Origin: Planctomycetaceae bacterium | Lineage (GTDB): Bacteria > Planctomycetota > Planctomycetia > Pirellulales > Pirellulaceae | NCBI GenBank assembly: GCA_007129635.1 | Contig: SKVE01000713.1 | Location: 1 to 7,809, forward strand | Length of the DNA stretch: 7,809 bases | Direction: 5' to 3' | Shown: positions 5,309 to 7,809 of the stretch, one piece after another | Layout: the number at the start of each line of letters is the position of its first letter | Numbering within the stretch: position 1 is the stretch's first letter | Position numbers and translations under genes: made by a program | Notes under the pieces: model-generated | What the model was told of the DNA's origin: nothing | What the model saw: only the letters and a program-made list of their open reading frames with translations | The model's database searches: none

Positions 5309-6472
5309 ATGAAAGCAAACCCCGGGGGAAACCTCGACCCACAGCAGGTTTACGGACGAGACGCACTGATCGAAATGCTGTGGGACCGTCTGGAATCGCA
5401 GAGCATTGTGATCAACGCGGAACGAAGAATCGGCAAAACGCAGATCCTTCGCAAGATGCTGGCCGAGCCCCGCCCAAGTTGGAAGCCGATCTTCCGCGAC
5501 CTGGAAAAGGTTCACTCGGCTCAGGAATTCGCGGAATTGGTCTACGACGATGTGCAGAAGTTTCTTGGGACGAGAGAAAGAGCGAAGAATCTCATCCGCC
5601 GCTTGTTCGAGGAAAACGAGACCGATTACGTGAATTTCAAAGGCCGCACTTGGAAGAAGCTGCTGACGGGCGCCATCGAAGATCTGATGCAGGCGACACG
5701 CGACAATCGCCTCGCGTTCTTCTGGGACGAAGTGCCGTACATGCTGGAGAGCATCCGCAAGCACGACGGCCCGCAATTGGCAGCCGAGGTGCTCGATACC
5801 GTTCGCAGCCTGCGAATGGAGCACGACAAGTTCCGCGTCATCTTCACGGGCTCCATCGGACTGCATCATGTCCTGGGCCGGTTGTCCGCGGCGGGCATTC
5901 CGACATCGGCCAAGAACGACATGTACCATGTCACGGTGACGCCGCTCGCACCGGGCGATGCGGAGAAACTGGCAGCCGATCTGGTCCGGGGCGAAGGCCT
6001 CTCGTGCGACGCTCTTGCCGATGCCGCATCGACGATCGCAGAAGAAGTGGACTACTTTCCGTTCTACATCCACCACGTGGTTGCCGGGCTGCGCATTGAG
6101 CAGCTTCCTGCCACTCCGGAGAACATCAAGCACTACGTGGCCCGGCAATTGGTGGAGGCGTCCGATCCTTGGCAGCTTGCTCACTACCGGACGCGACTGG
6201 CAACGTACTATCCCGACGACGATGATGCCGACACCGTTGGGACCATTCTGGACGTCTTGGCACGGATCAACGATCCAGCGGATTCGCTCTCCGTGGACGA
6301 CATCCTCAAAGCGGCCACGGATCGCGGAGCCCGCGTCGAAAACCGCAATGATTTGCTCCGTCTGCTGCGGCTGATGGATGCCGACCACTATCTGTCGCGC
6401 GACACCGAGGGCGGCTATCGCTTCCGGTTCCCTCTGATCCGTCGTTGGTGGAAGGTGGATCGCGGGCTATGA
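5309..6472 (+). CDS. P-loop ATPase, archaeal-type AAA/STAND-like, with C-terminal winged helix
   Basis: A 387-residue ATPase starting at ATG 5309 behind a strong ribosome site. The nucleotide-binding part opens with VYGRDALIEML (14-24), typical of this group. The Walker A is AERRIGKT (37-44), with Ala in place of the usual first Gly. Walker B is LAFFWDE (135-141), ending in the expected Asp-Glu, and FTGSIGLHHVL (179-189) is the sensor-like segment seen in archaeal-type ATPases. A helical lid follows, then an acidic stretch YPDDDDAD (301-308) and a probable winged helix (about 312-387) ending FPLIRRWW, a characteristic finish for the group. No signal peptide or membrane segment is seen, so it should be cytoplasmic. 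It overlaps the next ATPase gene as ATGA. Related proteins act as nucleotide switches in regulation or defence, but no effector domain is visible and no specific role can be assigned. Confidence 0.85.
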   Translation: MKANPGGNLDPQQVYGRDALIEMLWDRLESQSIVINAERRIGKTQILRKMLAEPRPSWKPIFRDLEKVHSAQEFAELVYDDVQKFLGTRERAKNLIRRLFEENETDYVNFKGRTWKKLLTGAIEDLMQATRDNRLAFFWDEVPYMLESIRKHDGPQLAAEVLDTVRSLRMEHDKFRVIFTGSIGLHHVLGRLSAAGIPTSAKNDMYHVTVTPLAPGDAEKLAADLVRGEGLSCDALADAASTIAEEVDYFPFYIHHVVAGLRIEQLPATPENIKHYVARQLVEASDPWQLAHYRTRLATYYPDDDDADTVGTILDVLARINDPADSLSVDDILKAATDRGARVENRNDLLRLLRLMDADHYLSRDTEGGYRFRFPLIRRWWKVDRGL

Positions 6473-6843
6473 GCAAGACAACTTCCCAGCATGACGGCGT
6501 ACCCGGAGCGACCATCGGTCGCGCCAAGCAGCAGTTCCGCTTCACCGACGAGCAGTTCATCTGGCGGTTCTCGCCGAACCAGACCGATCCAGAATTGCTT
6601 GAAGCCATTTTCGTGGGCCGGGAACCGCTACTACAGAACGTCCTGGAAAAGATCGCCGACAGTGCGACCAGCGGTTCGACGCATCACGTGCTGTTGTACG
6701 GACCTCGTGGAATCGGCAAATCGCACTTCCTCTCGCTGCTGCATCACCGGCTGATCGAAGATGCCAAGCTCGCTGACGCCGTGCGAACCGCCCGGCTGAA
6801 CGAGGACGAAACCACCACGTCGATGGTGCAGTTCCTGGTGTGA
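6469..6843 (+). CDS. N-terminal piece of a second P-loop ATPase, ended by an in-frame TGA
   Basis: This is the open part of the second ATPase gene as the sequence stands: 124 residues from the ATG at 6469, whose first bases overlap the upstream stop as ATGA, indicating translational coupling. It contains an entry helix region (FTDEQFIWRFSP), the lead-in VGREPLLQNVLEKIA (49-63), and a perfect Walker A, GPRGIGKS (78-85). It stops at QFLV, about 40 residues after the P-loop, before Walker B. A product this short would lack most of the nucleotide-binding fold and is unlikely to work alone. The reading frame continues open beyond the TGA; see the full-length entry. Confidence 0.6.
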   Translation: MSKTTSQHDGVPGATIGRAKQQFRFTDEQFIWRFSPNQTDPELLEAIFVGREPLLQNVLEKIADSATSGSTHHVLLYGPRGIGKSHFLSLLHHRLIEDAKLADAVRTARLNEDETTTSMVQFLV

Positions 6844-7809
6844 ATCTATCGGTCGCTGTGCAGAGCGTATCCGGACGAATACTCCGCCCAATGGCTGGAT
6901 GAACTGCTAAATCAACCGCCGGAAGAAATCACCGGCATTCTCACTCGCCGACTGACGGCGCGCTTCGAGAAACGCAGGTTGGTGATCCTGGTCGAGAACC
7001 TGAACCTGCTGTTCGAGAACCTGGGGACCGACGGGCAGCACGAACTTCGCACGCGGCTGCAAGAGCATCCGTTTGCCTGTGTGATCGCCACCAGCCAGCA
7101 ATTGTTCCGGGCGGTCACGGACCGCAGCGAACCGTTCTTCGGATTTTTCCAACAGATTCAGCTCAAGCCGCTGTCACTCCAGGACGCTCAACAGTTGCTG
7201 GTGAAGATCGCCACGACCAAAGGACAGGACGATCTGGTTGCGTTCTTGAACACGCCGGACGGCCGAGGCCGGGTGCGGGCCATCCACGATCTGGCGGGTG
7301 GCAACCATCGCGTGTACATCGTGCTGAGCGGCTTTGTGACGAGGGAATCACTCGACCAACTGGTGGCTCCGTTCCAAAAGATGGCCGACGACCTGACGCC
7401 CTATTATCAGGAACGGCTGCGTTGGATTTCTCCGCTGCAGCGACAGATCGTCGAGTTGCTGTGTCGCGAACACGGCACGCTGAACCCCAAAGAGATGGCT
7501 CGCCGCCTGTTAGGCGATCAGCGAAGCATTGGCAAACAGGTTCGCATCCTGGTGGAAATCGGCTACTTGACGTCCGCAAAGCGTGGGCGCGAGACATTTT
7601 ACGAACTCAGCGAACCGCTGATGCGGCTGGCATACGAAGTCAAGGAGCGAAGCCTGCTGGAGATGCTGATCGAATTCCTCCGCATCTGGTATCGGCCCGC
7701 CCAAATGCAATTGCTGCGCGCCGCCGGGCTGAGCCCTTCCACTCAGGTCTACATGGACGCAGCCTACGAACGATCCCAAACCCACCCCGACCCGCGACTG
7801 AAGCTGCTC
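6469..7809 (+). pseudogene. Second P-loop ATPase with winged helix, interrupted by in-frame TGA (3' end outside window)
   Basis: The frame begun at 6469 meets TGA at 6841-6843 and then stays open for 322 codons to the window edge. Numbering the stop as residue 125, the first part supplies Walker A (GPRGIGKS, 78-85). The part beyond supplies a Walker B-like strand RLVILVENLNLLF (170-182, acidic residue Glu176), a sensor-like strand ACVIATSQQLF (203-213), a lid region, and a winged helix (about 320-392: ISPLQRQIVELL, KEMARRLLG, GKQVRILVEIGYL). The two halves together make one normal ATPase, so one substitution explains the break; CGA to TGA is the simplest, giving FLV-R-IYRSL. TGA is a true stop here, because the ThuA and first-ATPase genes end with it. 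The first in-frame start after the break is TTG/GTG at 6979-6984, too late to restore the P-loop. Readthrough or sequence error remain possible. Confidence 0.75.

Noticed and set aside
5239..6099. A plus-strand frame starting in the AT-rich leader and overlapping the first ATPase
   Set aside because: After a short leader segment it is an Arg/Gly-rich out-of-frame reading of the ATPase gene, and no ribosome site precedes its ATG.
5207..6388. A 393-codon open frame on the minus strand opposite the first ATPase
   Set aside because: It is antisense to a gene with Walker A, Walker B and a strong ribosome site, has no recognisable motif, and is explained by codon bias in GC-rich DNA.
6841..6843. 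Selenocysteine or an alternative code giving sense to TGA
   Set aside because: Two genes in the window end with TGA in tight overlaps, so it is a working stop. No selenocysteine-type motif is expected in this ATPase fold, and I saw no evident stem-loop just downstream.

Overview
The window looks like part of a planctomycete chromosome, probably from the Pirellulaceae (Rhodopirellula/Blastopirellula type). The clues are a secreted protein joining HEAT-like, leucine-rich and PDZ segments, a Tat-exported ThuA-domain protein, a high-GC background, and a palindromic element of the CACACTCCGTGTG kind that I recall as common in Rhodopirellula-like genomes. The assignment is an inference from gene content; no ribosomal or other marker gene is present.

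Layout. Bases 1-525 hold the 5' part of a minus-strand gene for a small secreted protein of unknown function, cut by the window edge. After a 356-base divergent spacer, a plus-strand gene (882-2075) encodes an exported HEAT/LRR/PDZ protein. It converges on a minus-strand operon, and the 107-base gap between them holds a near-perfect 59-base palindrome (2091-2149) with a smaller hairpin nested in each arm. The minus-strand operon reads from right to left: a Tat-dependent ThuA-domain protein (3976-4917), then a squalene-hopene-cyclase-like class II terpene cyclase (2183-3979). The two genes overlap by four bases (GTGA), so translation is probably coupled.

Upstream of the ThuA gene lies a 391-base divergent spacer whose right end drops to 36% GC. 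It carries a credible sigma70-like promoter, a direct repeat of TTGACGTA and an imperfect inverted repeat. The promoter faces a second operon of two adjacent P-loop ATPases on the plus strand. The first ATPase (5309-6472) is complete and resembles archaeal-type AAA/STAND ATPases with a C-terminal winged helix. The second starts at 6469 with an ATGA overlap and runs past the window end, but an in-frame TGA at 6841-6843 interrupts it. The same frame then stays open for 322 codons and encodes the expected rest of an ATPase with a winged helix. The gene is therefore recently broken by one substitution, read through, or affected by a sequence error.

The most interesting region is the two-ATPase cassette with its AT-rich regulatory leader and interrupted second gene. 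Its function is unknown; a regulatory or defence role is only a hypothesis. The palindromic repeat and the ThuA-cyclase coupling come next.
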